NCBI GenBank assembly: GCA_019359035.1
Contig: JAHHIC010000073.1
Location: forward strand, 24,871-88,870
Length of the DNA: 64,000 nt
Source of the DNA: Scytonematopsis contorta HA4267-MV1
GTDB taxonomy: Bacteria > Cyanobacteriota > Cyanobacteriia > Cyanobacteriales > Nostocaceae
Direction: 5' to 3'
The notes under the pieces are model-generated. The model worked only from the letters and a program-made list of their open reading frames with translations, ran no database searches and was not told the DNA's origin. The first letter of the stretch is position 1. Every line of letters starts with the position of its first letter. Both the position numbers and the translations under genes were made by a program. Shown here in pieces: positions 55,534 through 64,000 of this stretch.

Positions 55534-57160
55534 ATCAGCTATCCTGTTACTTTTTGTAAAAATTGACATTGGAGTACTAAGCCTTATCAACCTTAATCTG
55601 CTTAAACACGGGTAGTCAGATTGTTGGTTTTTATCGCGCTAAAGCTACTGTTTTTTCCGCTTACTCATAAACAAATAATTACTGAGGAAAGTCCACTATT
55701 TAGCCTTAATCGAATCTTACAAGTATCTAATAAAACACAGATTTGGTTAATAAGTATTTTTAGATACAGTGATTTACAATTATTGGCAAGCCTTATAACG
55801 CTATTTAAAGTATAGCTTTAATTGAATCTATATAAATTTATTGCTTTTGCATGAACAAATAATTAAAACGGTTTAGCTCAAATTGAAATCAAAAGTCTAG
55901 TACACTACGAAGTTTTGGTAATTAACGTAAAAATAAGGGTTCCAAATTTTACGTAAATGCGTAACGTGACTGGTAGATAAAAAAAAGACTGAAGCGTGAA
56001 ACCCTTGTAAAGACGTTATATTTCAAGTCATTTAACTGATTTGTATTACGTAGTCCGTTGCGCTTCCCTATGAAAAAACTTTGCGGTTTAATAAAACTTT
56101 ACAAAACTTAACAATAGCTTTCTAAAACTGGAAAAAAATATGTTAAAAGTACAACTAAGTGTAAGTCTAATCATGTGTTAAATACCCAGTAAAATGAGAA
56201 ATACTTAGTCAACAATAAAGTTTTTTCTGAGCTTTGCGACGTATGATATTTGACGATTATATGGACACTGGGTTTAAGTATCTGATGCCCACATTTGCCC
56301 GTTGCGCTCTTAGCATCATAAATTTGATATATTTACATAAACATTAATTTTGCTCACATATGTTAAATTTAAAAGTAAAGGAATAAATATTATGATTTAT
56401 TCCCTGAAAATCCTTAAAACTACTGAGAAATAAACATTTGTGGAGATAACATGATAAAATTGTTCTGTTCTCGTTACCCACCGAGTACCATTATCATAAT
56501 TAATAACCCAAGGCTGATTTGCGGGCAGCATTGGGTTAAGACGAGTTTACACTACCAGTAATTTGTGGTCGGTGGTAGCAGATTTTAATCATTACTAAGA
56601 TTATGATATCTAAAAATCTTGAAAATCCATCGGCCGGAAGTGGTATTACTGTCCTTTTTAGCTACAAACAATATTACACTACTGCCTAACTAAGATTAAT
56701 ACCTAGACCTTCTAAATCGAAGTTACTTCGACTGACGAAAAACTAGATAATACGAGGAGCGAAGATTCGACAGTTGAAGAAATAGCTAAATGAATGGTGG
56801 GGATTAAGTCTTTAGTTTTTGTTTGACCCATTAATTTTTGTGCTGTTTCCTCGTGGCTAAAATAACCATCAGCTTAATACCGCTTCCAAGTCTGTTAAAG
56901 ACCTAACCACCTTCCCCGGAAGCGAAGGGAAAATTCCAGAGATTTTAGATAAATGCACCACATTCTTTTTACCTCACGATAAACCTAAGGTTTTCTCGTA
57001 GGGTAGCTGCATTTGTCATAAATCTGAAACTTTAGTCTTAAAAGAGCAACCCAGTAGTAATTAGCGGTTACTGCTGGGTGCATCTGAAACTCACATTTAC
57101 TAACACTGATTAGTAGTCAGTGTTGGCAAAGTTTGTCATGAATAACAAGTATTCAATACC
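55534..57160. other. 1.6-kb non-coding region with many hairpins
   Basis: No frame here looks coding. Several inverted repeats are visible: GGAATAAAT/ATTTATTCC (56380-56403), AACCCAA-g-GCTG paired with CAGC-a-TTGGGTT (56505-56537), CTACCA/TGGTAG (~56552-56578), CGAAG/CTTCG and CTTCGACTG/CAGTTGAAG (~56718-56780), ACCCAGTAGTAA/TTACTGCTGGGT (57049-57079) and AACACTGA/TCAGTGTT (57102-57124). The density suggests one or more structured RNAs or decayed repeats. The first ~100 nt also hold the promoter of the large unknown gene. Confidence 0.5.
57049..57124 (+). promoter_or_regulatory. Two adjacent hairpins upstream of the small membrane protein gene
   Basis: The first stem is ACCCAGTAGTAA with TTACTGCTGGGT (12 bp, one G-U) and the second is a perfect 8-bp stem AACACTGA/TCAGTGTT. 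They end 37 nt before the ATG at 57161. They may be a leader structure or the end of a non-coding RNA. Confidence 0.45.
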
Positions 57161-57367
57161 ATGATACCCAACAATAGCGAAAAATTTCAGCCAACTGGGA
57201 CTCATATTGTTATCCCAGCCACAAACGATGTTCCAGTTTCCTTAGTTAAGCCAACACCAACAATCTACGATTACCTGACATTACTTCCAGTGTTAATTAC
57301 GGCTTTAACACCCTTGATACTGGAGTTCAAGAAAAAAAAAGATGCAGATAAGGAGGATGATATTTAA
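57161..57367 (+). CDS. Tiny membrane protein of unknown function
   Basis: The product has 68 residues. The N-terminal half is polar and Pro/Thr-rich (FQPTGTHIVIPATNDVPVSL). A single membrane helix follows (YLTLLPVLITALTPLILEF, ~43-61), then a very charged tail (KKKKDADKEDD). The clean polar-helix-charged layout and a normal stop support a real gene. It converges on the caspase-NTPase-WD40 gene with palindrome copy m between. Association with that system is inference from position. Confidence 0.6.
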   Translation: MIPNNSEKFQPTGTHIVIPATNDVPVSLVKPTPTIYDYLTLLPVLITALTPLILEFKKKKDADKEDDI

Positions 57368-57400
57368 TTCACATAACTCAGTACTGCTAGGTTAACGAAT

Positions 57401-57428
57401 GTGGAGACTGAATTAATTCGGTCTCTAC
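57401..57428. repeat. 28-bp 3'-end palindrome, copy m, between convergent genes
   Basis: Arms GTGGAGACT/GGTCTCTAC flank centre GAATTAATTC, with two wobble positions. It lies 33 nt after the small-protein stop and 24 nt after the stop of the minus-strand caspase gene. Confidence 0.8.
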
Positions 57429-57452
57429 CTTATATTTTGCCCTAACAGTCAA

Positions 57453-60400
57453 CTAATCCATTTTACCATCACACAAATCCATATCATCACCTTTAGTAGC
57501 AAGAAGAAAATTATTTGCAGATTCACAAGCACGCTTCAACAAATTTTTTCTATTTAATAAATCTAAATCCCATAGAATTACTTTTTTATCCTCACCAGCA
57601 GAAGCTATATATTTACCATCGTGACTAAATCCTACAGTTAGTATTGGTGCTGAATGTCCTTTAAAAGTGGTAATTTCTGTTTGTTTTTTCACATCCCAAA
57701 CTTTAATAGTATTATCAGCAGAAACAGAAACTAACAATTGACCATCATGATTAAAGCTAACATCGCGTACTTCATCTTTATGTCCTGAAAGAGTAGTAAT
57801 AATTTTTTGTTTTTGTATATTCCAAAGTTTAATTGTCTTATCAGCGCTAGCAGAAGCGAGAATTTTTCCATCAGGGCTAATACTAATTTTATAGACTGAG
57901 AATTCATGTTCTGAAAGCTTACCAATGTTTGTACCATCTGTAACTCTCCACAGCATAATTTTCTTATCAAGAGTAGTAGCGATAGTTTTACCGTCTGGAG
58001 TAAATGTACTACTATATCCTTTAATTTTGTTCGGCAGTTTAATTTCCTGATAGTTATCCAAACTCCATAATTTGACATTACTAGATTCATCTGCTGATGC
58101 TATTATTTGACTATTAGGATGAAAGGTTATATCAAAAAGATTTGAAGAAAAATCCCCAATTGTTTGAATTAAATCACCAGACTTACTCCATATTTTTACT
58201 TTTCTATCAACACCCGCAGAAGCCAATATTTTACCATTGGGACTAAAAATAACATTATTAATTGGTGCATCATGTCCTGTCAATACTTTCATGGCTTCAT
58301 TATTTAAATCCCAAAGAATAATATTATTATCATCACTAGCAGTTGCAAGAACTTTATCTTCAGGACTAAAGCTGAGACTATTTATTTTATCTTTATGGGC
58401 TGTAAGTATTTTAATTTTTATTCCTTGTGTAATTTTACCAACCCATTTTTCTTGCCTTAAGTCAAGAGTAAGTAAATTAGAATTTTGAGAAATAGAGTTT
58501 TCTGTTTTATTTCCTATATTATCACTTGGGAAAAAGGCTGGTATACTAGCTTTTGTCTGAGTATAGCTAATTGTTTTAGATGTATTTAAATTCCAAAGTC
58601 GAACACTTCTGTCTGCACTTGCAGAAGCTAGAGTTTTATCGTCTGGACTAAATCTGACACTAAAAACATCTTTGCTATGTCCTCTAAGAGTTTCAATTTC
58701 TTTAATATCCTTGAGGTTATTTAAACTCCAAAGTTTAATAAGGTTATCAGCACCAGCAGAAGCTAAGGTTTTATCATCGCTACTAAAAGTGACGCTATAA
58801 ACTTTGTTTTCATGTCCTGATAAGCTTGCAATTTCTTTACCGTCTGCAACCCTCCAAATTTTTACTTTACTATCAAAACCTGCTGAAGCTAGTAATTGTC
58901 CATTGTGACTGAAACGAATACCAATAACATTTTTATCATGTCCTGTTAAAGTTTTTAATAATTTCCCATTTAAATCCCATAAGCGTATTTTTGCATCTCC
59001 ACAACTAGCAGCTATGATTTTACCATTAGGATGAAAACTGATAACATTAGGTTTTTCGGAGGGGACAGGAAATGTATTAATTAATTTACCATCGGGTATA
59101 CTCCAAAGTTTTATTGTTTTATCCCAGCTTGCAGAAGCCAACATTTTACCATCTGGACTAAAGCTGACACTGTAAACCTTATCTGTGTGACCTTCTAAAG
59201 TTTTAAAGTTATTATATTTACCTTTATCAAAATCTAAATTCCAAAGTTTGATTGTCGTATCCCAACTAGCTGAAGCCAAAATCTTTCCATCTTTGCTAAA
59301 ATCTAAATTATTTACCCGACTTTTATGTCCAAAAAGGGTTGTAATCAGTTCACCTTTCTTGTTCCAAATAATAATAGCAGGAGCATCGCCAGATGATGCT
59401 ATCATATTGCCATCAGGACTAAATCTGACACTACGTACTTGTGATTTATGTCCTTGTAGACGGTTACTTTCTTTTGTGGAATATACTGCTTGCTGTAGCG
59501 CACTCATCACTTGACTTTTAGTACTGTCTTGCAACCAGAAGCCTGATTGAACCCTGGTTTCTGCTTTAATACCATCGACTAATGAATCTAATTGATAATT
59601 CCCGGCTAATAGCGCTTCACTTGATAAAGCTAAACCTTTTATTTCGGCTTCTTCTCTTTGGTTTGATTGGAAGACAGCCAAACTAATAGCAATAAATAAT
59701 CCTAATAGAAAAAAGCCTTGTACAGTTGCAATATCAGATTCTTTTTTCCGGATACTCTTTTGTACAAATTCTGTTTCTACTGTATTTAACCAATTATTAT
59801 CGCTGGATTTAAATACATCATTTAAAACATTTAAATAAGGGTCATTATTCCACAAGAATTTTTTCTCTTTCTTAGTTTTCCACTCTATCGCTGCGGGTGT
59901 TAAACGTCGTTGCAATCTGAGATTTTTCTCGACGGTCAACCAATCACGTAACTTTTGCCATCCTCGTACTAAGGCATCATGAGCAGGTTCAACAAAAGCA
60001 TTTTCTTGGCTATCTGTACCGTTAACTAATAGCCTTGCATCCAAAAATCGCTCGATTACGTCTTTCACTAATTTTTGGGTTTTCGCTGGGTACTCTAATT
60101 CCGATAATGGCACTCTTCGTCGCGCAAGTTCCCCACCCAACGCAACCATCCGCAGCATGATGTATTTAATAACTTGTTCGTAAGCAGGGTTTTTTTCTTT
60201 GAGAGTATTATATACCTCGTCTGCTCGTGCTGTCAAAGATTGAATTACGCTACCAACTGCTTGATAATCTTCTTTAGTAATCGCTCGGTCAATTGTACGT
60301 CCTTCAATACTCGCTTGTCGCTGTCGTCTTAAATATTTTAAATATAATTCACTCAAAGCAAAGGATAATAAAGGTAACGCACCGGGCATTCCCGCAACTT

Positions 60401-61988
60401 CATCAATTAATTCCTCCACCATCTCATGAGGTTCAAAATACATTACCCTAGTTTCGACAGGTTTTTCAATTGCTTCTCGCAACTCATTACGTGTCATTGC
60501 TGGCACAATAAATCGTCCAATTTGCCAGTTATTTCTAAAATCAGTTTTCCCCCACTTCATTGCAGCAGGAATAAATTTTAAACCTGCTTCTCTCAACTGC
60601 GCTTCAAAATCACTACGTAACGCTAAAACCACCTTTAATATAAACCAATGGTCGTTAACAGCCTGTGCTAAACATTCAAAAAACGCCGAGCGCTGTTTTT
60701 CATCTCGACAAAGAGTAATAATTTCTTCACTTTGGTCAATAAATAATAGTATTTTAGTATCAGGATGTTGGGTAGCCCAAGCGGAAATACTTTTAGAAAA
60801 ACTATCCTGAGTTTGAGAATAAACGGGATTTAGACCCTGACTGGTTAGCGCATTATTTAAAGCCCGAAATGGTAATTCACCAGGACGAATACATGGCAAA
60901 ATAAACCATTTATCAGCGGTAGATTTTATTGTAGCTTTTTTTAACTTAGGAATTAATCCAGCTTTCATCAAACTAGATTTACCAGAACCGGAAGCTCCTA
61001 ACACTACAGTAAAAGGATTTTTTTGGACTGCTTCATGTAATCTACTTAAAAGTGCATCGCGACCAAAAAATAAATCTTCATGTTCTTCTTCAAATGATTG
61101 TAACCCCCGATAAGGGTTTTTCGACTCATCCAACTCCGGTGCAGGTGGTAAATTGAGTGGATGGTCAGGATTAAGAAAAATATACTCCCCTTTATTATGT
61201 TTACTTAGCGACCAAATACCAGGAGTTTGTCGTTGGCTATATTCCTCAGTTCCTGTTTCGACTTTATCGCGCAAATACATATATAATTCAGTTGCAGTAA
61301 TCACCCCATCCCCTCTATGTTTACCCTCTTCAAGAGGGGGATAAGCGTCAGCGTCACCTTCGAGAGCATCAAATAACGCAGCAGCGAAAGGAGAGTGACT
61401 ACCAACAGTTCCGCGTTCTGAGTTAATAGAGAAAGCGTCCAAAGCTTTTTGGTCAGAAGCAGCACTAGTAATAACTTGCCATGCGGGGTCTGCAATAAAA
61501 CGATTGTAACGCTCTTGGTGGATAACTTCTGGAGGTGCTAGTAAATCTCTTGTGCTTGACCAGCGAAACGCACCCGCAAAACAACAATCAAGGATAGCTA
61601 AAAAATGACGACAGGGTAATTTATTTAAACTTTCCTGCAACCGGGTCATGGGAAGATAAGTTTTAGTATCTCCCAAGACTGCATCTTGGGGAATTAAATA
61701 ACCTTGGGGTCCATCTTCACCGTTGAGTGCAATACCGTGACCTGCAAAATAAAAGATGAGACGGTCTTCTGATGTTACTTGTTGAGAGAGAGTATCTTCT
61801 AAAAGTTTAATTAGGTTACTTAAAGTAGCTAATTCGTCTAAACAAACCCAGACTTGATAATTATGCTTTTCTCGGAGAATTTCTACTAGTCTTTTAGCAT
61901 CGTTTGTCGCGCTGTGAAGCTGGGAAATACCGTTTCTATATTCGTTTATACCAATAATAAACGCGAGGTTGCGATTAAAGTCAGACAT
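57453..61988 (-). CDS. Orthocaspase - STAND NTPase - 14 x WD40 protein
   Basis: The product has 1511 residues. Residues 1-~260 are a C14 caspase-like domain with His84 (YFAGHG) and Cys136 (LDCCFAG), both catalytic residues present. At ~292-700 lies a STAND-type NTPase: NPYRGLQSFEEEH, Walker A LGASGSGKSS and Walker B-like LLFIDQSEE, followed by winged-helix-like segments. A membrane helix lies near 745-765 (GFFLLGLFIAISLAVF). The C-terminus has fourteen WD40 repeats in two groups of seven (~840-1140 and ~1185-1490), separated by a ~45-residue spacer, which suggests two seven-bladed propellers. The layout (sensor propellers, NTPase switch, protease effector) is that of NLR-like conflict or cell-death proteins. 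It starts at ATG with no nearby competitor. Confidence 0.95.
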   Translation of the reverse strand: MSDFNRNLAFIIGINEYRNGISQLHSATNDAKRLVEILREKHNYQVWVCLDELATLSNLIKLLEDTLSQQVTSEDRLIFYFAGHGIALNGEDGPQGYLIPQDAVLGDTKTYLPMTRLQESLNKLPCRHFLAILDCCFAGAFRWSSTRDLLAPPEVIHQERYNRFIADPAWQVITSAASDQKALDAFSINSERGTVGSHSPFAAALFDALEGDADAYPPLEEGKHRGDGVITATELYMYLRDKVETGTEEYSQRQTPGIWSLSKHNKGEYIFLNPDHPLNLPPAPELDESKNPYRGLQSFEEEHEDLFFGRDALLSRLHEAVQKNPFTVVLGASGSGKSSLMKAGLIPKLKKATIKSTADKWFILPCIRPGELPFRALNNALTSQGLNPVYSQTQDSFSKSISAWATQHPDTKILLFIDQSEEIITLCRDEKQRSAFFECLAQAVNDHWFILKVVLALRSDFEAQLREAGLKFIPAAMKWGKTDFRNNWQIGRFIVPAMTRNELREAIEKPVETRVMYFEPHEMVEELIDEVAGMPGALPLLSFALSELYLKYLRRQRQASIEGRTIDRAITKEDYQAVGSVIQSLTARADEVYNTLKEKNPAYEQVIKYIMLRMVALGGELARRRVPLSELEYPAKTQKLVKDVIERFLDARLLVNGTDSQENAFVEPAHDALVRGWQKLRDWLTVEKNLRLQRRLTPAAIEWKTKKEKKFLWNNDPYLNVLNDVFKSSDNNWLNTVETEFVQKSIRKKESDIATVQGFFLLGLFIAISLAVFQSNQREEAEIKGLALSSEALLAGNYQLDSLVDGIKAETRVQSGFWLQDSTKSQVMSALQQAVYSTKESNRLQGHKSQVRSVRFSPDGNMIASSGDAPAIIIWNKKGELITTLFGHKSRVNNLDFSKDGKILASASWDTTIKLWNLDFDKGKYNNFKTLEGHTDKVYSVSFSPDGKMLASASWDKTIKLWSIPDGKLINTFPVPSEKPNVISFHPNGKIIAASCGDAKIRLWDLNGKLLKTLTGHDKNVIGIRFSHNGQLLASAGFDSKVKIWRVADGKEIASLSGHENKVYSVTFSSDDKTLASAGADNLIKLWSLNNLKDIKEIETLRGHSKDVFSVRFSPDDKTLASASADRSVRLWNLNTSKTISYTQTKASIPAFFPSDNIGNKTENSISQNSNLLTLDLRQEKWVGKITQGIKIKILTAHKDKINSLSFSPEDKVLATASDDNNIILWDLNNEAMKVLTGHDAPINNVIFSPNGKILASAGVDRKVKIWSKSGDLIQTIGDFSSNLFDITFHPNSQIIASADESSNVKLWSLDNYQEIKLPNKIKGYSSTFTPDGKTIATTLDKKIMLWRVTDGTNIGKLSEHEFSVYKISISPDGKILASASADKTIKLWNIQKQKIITTLSGHKDEVRDVSFNHDGQLLVSVSADNTIKVWDVKKQTEITTFKGHSAPILTVGFSHDGKYIASAGEDKKVILWDLDLLNRKNLLKRACESANNFLLATKGDDMDLCDGKMD

Positions 61989-62479
61989 AAATTTATATGA
62001 TTTTTGTGATTTGAGTTAGGCAATTCAGTATTCATAGTAGATAAACCCATTTTTTTATATGTTTTAGTAAGCAATCATTATACTATAGCAATCCTAAATC
62101 ATTTGTGTTCGCGTAGCGTGCCGTTCACCGAAGGTGTGCCGATGCTATATAGAATCATCAAAATTTCATACTAAATTTTATTTTTGCACAGATTTATATT
62201 TTATTTACGAGAACACTATTTTCCTTATTTTACCCTATTTTTCCTTAACCAAGCAGTATTGGGACGTGTCTAATCATTACGAGATATTATCAGACCGAAA
62301 AATAGTTAACCTCATCTTCTCACAAGAGCGAAAAATAATGACTTTCATGTTCGAGTCAAAAAGATACTATCAGAGAAGAAAGAGTTAAGCCAAAAGCTTA
62401 GCTGCAACCAAATCTGATGAGAACAGGCTACATCATCAGATACTTTGTCCACAGTAGCCCAATCAAAAGGAGATTAATC
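61989..62479. other. Divergent intergenic region (caspase / LysM)
   Basis: AT-rich. It should hold the caspase promoter on the left and the LysM promoter on the right. At 62122-62141 there is a 20-nt GC-rich repeat (CGTTCACCGAAGGTGTGCCG) also found inverted at 8860-8879. No convincing gene is present. Confidence 0.45.
62466..62472 (+). promoter_or_regulatory. Ribosome binding site fixing the LysM start
   Basis: AAAGGAG lies 7 nt before the ATG at 62480. It favours this start over the in-frame ATG at 62417. Confidence 0.75.
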
Positions 62480-62647
62480 ATGGCAACTTACACAGTCAAG
62501 TCCGGTGATGACCTATCGAAAATTGCACTAGCTGTCTATGGTGACGGTTCTGATGCCAATGGTCGAAAGATATATGAAGCAAACAAAGCGCTAATTGGCC
62601 CTGATATGAATTTGCTGCATCCTGGACAAGTTTTGCAAATTCCCTAG
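62480..62647 (+). CDS. Single LysM-domain protein, no signal peptide
   Basis: The product has 55 residues and is essentially one LysM domain: [20 protein letters not shown] at the start, then IYEANKALI and a closing [10 protein letters not shown]. LysM binds GlcNAc-containing glycans such as peptidoglycan. There is no signal peptide; the protein begins directly at the fold. It could work in the cytoplasm, be exported by a non-Sec route, or be part of a phage-tail-like assembly, where such short LysM proteins occur. The LysM-CAP gene lies 420 nt downstream in the same orientation. Confidence 0.88.
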   Translation: MATYTVKSGDDLSKIALAVYGDGSDANGRKIYEANKALIGPDMNLLHPGQVLQIP

Positions 62648-63066
62648 TACAGCTTGGCGGAAATACAACCACCATTGCGAGCCTTAATAAAGCCCCTTAT
62701 TTTCAGCCTTTGAAAAGGGTAGGTGTATTTAAGCGCCACGGTACTAGATAGCCTTGGATTCCACTATCCAAGGCTACATAGGTAGTAGCTATACTGCACA
62801 AGTGCCTAGCGAATCGAATTCGCAGCTATACTAATTGAGTCCACGCATGTGAACTCAATTAGAAATTTAGCTTCTGAGTGAGCGAAGGCATATCTGTATA
62901 GCTGCGGTTTCTAACCGCCAGAGTACAAGATTCATGCAGGAAATATAGTTAGCTACAATCATCGGCAACAAGATTGACATCTTTGTTGATACTGTTCAAG
63001 ATGCGATTGAGCTAGGTGTAAAGTCAGTCACAGCAATTTTGTAGTTTATTTTTAGGAGTTGAATTT
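62648..63066. other. Gap between the LysM genes with strong palindromes
   Basis: A perfect 11-bp hairpin TAGCCTTGGAT/ATCCAAGGCTA (62749-62776) and a perfect 10-bp inverted repeat CTAATTGAGT/ACTCAATTAG (62831-62840, 62853-62862) are clear. No gene is visible. TTTAGGAG before 63067 is the ribosome binding site of the next gene. Confidence 0.6.
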
Positions 63067-63720
63067 ATGTTTTGTACATCCGGTGAGTCATACACTGTTA
63101 AAGCAGGAGATACGCTGTATGGGATTGCTCAACAACATTTAGGGGACGGTAAGCGTTGGAGGGAAATCCAGAAAGCAGATGGTACGCTTGTTACAGACGC
63201 AGATGCGACAACGTTACAACCAGGGCAGGAACTCTGTATTCCTAATGGGTCTGGTTCATCGCCTAGTCCATCGCCTAGCCCATCGCCTGGGGGTATGGCA
63301 GAAGAAATCCTCAATGCTCACAATCGCTATCGCGCAGAAGTCGGTGTTCCACCTCTCACTTGGTCTGATACTTTGGCAAGTCATGCTCAAGACTGGGCAA
63401 ATAATCTTGCTGCTAATCAGTCATTTGAACATAGTAAAGGAAGCGGGCAAGGAGAAAATCTTTGGAAGGGTACATCAGGTCATTTTAGCTATACCCGAAT
63501 GGTTGAGAGCTGGGGAAATGAAAAACAGTATTTTGTGATGGGGCCAAGTCCAAATTTTAGTACAACTGGCAATTTTAATGATGTCGGTCATTATACTCAA
63601 ATCGTTTGGCGAAATACGACTGAAGTAGGATGCGCTGTTGCTGAAGGAGCCGATGGACAGACAACACTCGTCTGTCGTTACATGTCTCCAGGAAATATGA
63701 GAGGAGAACGACCCTTCTAA
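63067..63720 (+). CDS. LysM - CAP (SCP/PR-1) domain protein, no signal peptide
   Basis: The product has 217 residues. The LysM domain (~8-58) reads YTVKAGDTLYGIAQQHLG, then LQPGQELCIP. A short (Ser-Pro)n linker (~62-74) precedes a CAP domain (~77-217): LNAHNRYRAEVGVPPLTWSD, FEHSKGSGQGENLW, VGHYTQIVWRNTTEVGCAV and a final VCRYMSPGN. The candidate CAP-site His (SFEHS and GHYTQ) and Glu (GENLW) are present. As with its neighbour, the protein begins almost directly with LysM and has no Sec signal. The role is unknown; CAP proteins are usually extracellular, so the export route is an open question. AGGAG before the ATG supports the start. Confidence 0.92.
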   Translation: MFCTSGESYTVKAGDTLYGIAQQHLGDGKRWREIQKADGTLVTDADATTLQPGQELCIPNGSGSSPSPSPSPSPGGMAEEILNAHNRYRAEVGVPPLTWSDTLASHAQDWANNLAANQSFEHSKGSGQGENLWKGTSGHFSYTRMVESWGNEKQYFVMGPSPNFSTTGNFNDVGHYTQIVWRNTTEVGCAVAEGADGQTTLVCRYMSPGNMRGERPF

Positions 63721-64000
63721 CAAAATAATTCCTCCTGTGATACTCCTACACCAATTGCAAGCAATGCGTTGTAGGCAATGGAAGTCCTGTTAAGGATATC
63801 AATAACTTCCTTCCCTTCGAGAAAAGGAGCCTTTCTTGTATGCCGTCCGGGCTTTACGGCACGCAATACTTGGAACCTACATTCCGCACCCAAACTGTCA
63901 CAGAAGTGTTTTTACTGACTATTTTCTCTATATGAAGAGTAAAAAAACACTGACGTTGCCTGTATAGTCACATTATTTACCTATCTCAGATGATATTTTA
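63721..64000. other. Window end, non-coding
   Basis: A hairpin TGCCGT/ACGGCA lies near 63840-63860. Nothing else is recognisable. A gene may begin beyond the window. Confidence 0.4.

Noticed and set aside
55621..55815. 64-codon plus-strand frame at the start of the 1.6-kb gap
   Set aside because: It begins in the expected promoter of the large minus-strand gene and shows no domain or signal of selection by eye.
62134..62388. 84-codon frame upstream of the LysM gene
   Set aside because: Aromatic-rich AT-driven sequence starting next to a repeat, with no ribosome binding site.
2..64000. tRNA, rRNA or known riboswitch
   Set aside because: I scanned intergenic regions by eye for cloverleaf arms and conserved cores and recognised none; a covariance search would be needed to exclude them.

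Overview
The window looks like chromosomal DNA of a filamentous, probably heterocyst-forming cyanobacterium (Nostocales type). The evidence is content, not a marker gene: a CAAD/CURT1-like thylakoid protein, DUF2996 and DUF928 proteins, an orthocaspase with NTPase and WD40 domains, several CHAT (caspase-HetF-associated-with-TPRs) proteins, two-partner-secretion hemagglutinins with FhaC-type transporters, a CHASE2 Ser/Thr kinase, a multi-receiver RpaB/OmpR-type hybrid regulator, and heptanucleotide tandem repeats of the kind known from this order. The DNA is AT-rich. I see no rRNA, tRNA, CRISPR array or intact insertion sequence.

Layout. 1-2491: 5'-truncated usher-like outer-membrane protein. 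2500-4140: gene graveyard with an Rpn/DUF4351 gene broken by a 131-bp MITE, a sulfatase-modifying-factor fragment, a long inverted repeat and a decayed copy of part of the usher gene. 4146-6056: META lipoprotein and secreted S1-like protease (minus strand). 6425-8775: two-component locus of histidine kinase, a kinase-derived dimerisation domain that lost its phosphoacceptor histidine, and a NarL-type regulator. 9068-20013: locus A, with a small secreted protein, DUF928, a giant GT2-FhaN-CHAT fusion, an FhaC transporter and a CHASE2 kinase. 20139-31480: locus B (all minus strand), with a 4-TM protein, DUF928, TpsA, TpsB, TPR-CHAT and a TPR protein. 31794-38266: two FHA-domain proteins, catalase KatE, DUF2996 and CAAD proteins. 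38686-51313: J-domain-like protein, double-glycine peptide, orphan TpsA, hybrid response regulator, coiled-coil protein, Rieske protein and a second TPR-CHAT. 51782-61988: second double-glycine peptide, a large unrecognised AT-hook protein, a 1.6-kb non-coding stretch rich in hairpins, a tiny membrane protein and the caspase-NTPase-WD40 protein. 62480-63720: LysM-only and LysM-CAP proteins.

How it fits together. The dominant theme is cell-surface export coupled to caspase-like proteases. The parts DUF928 + TpsA + TpsB + CHAT occur twice (A and B). In A the TpsA head and the CHAT protease are one polypeptide, which argues that the separate TpsA and TPR-CHAT of B act together. A further TpsA and a further TPR-CHAT each sit near a short peptide with a canonical double-glycine leader. 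These link to the caspase-NTPase-WD40 gene only by theme, a possible self-recognition or conflict repertoire; that link is inference.

A second theme is repeat biology. Thirteen copies of a roughly 28-bp palindrome with constant outer arms (GTAGAGAC...GTCTCTAC) and covarying centres all overlap or lie within about 70 nt 3' of a stop codon. Three of them have expanded into tandem arrays. Start codons were chosen from ATG position, signal peptides and Shine-Dalgarno-like sequences, and several remain uncertain. All family assignments are by eye, without database searches.
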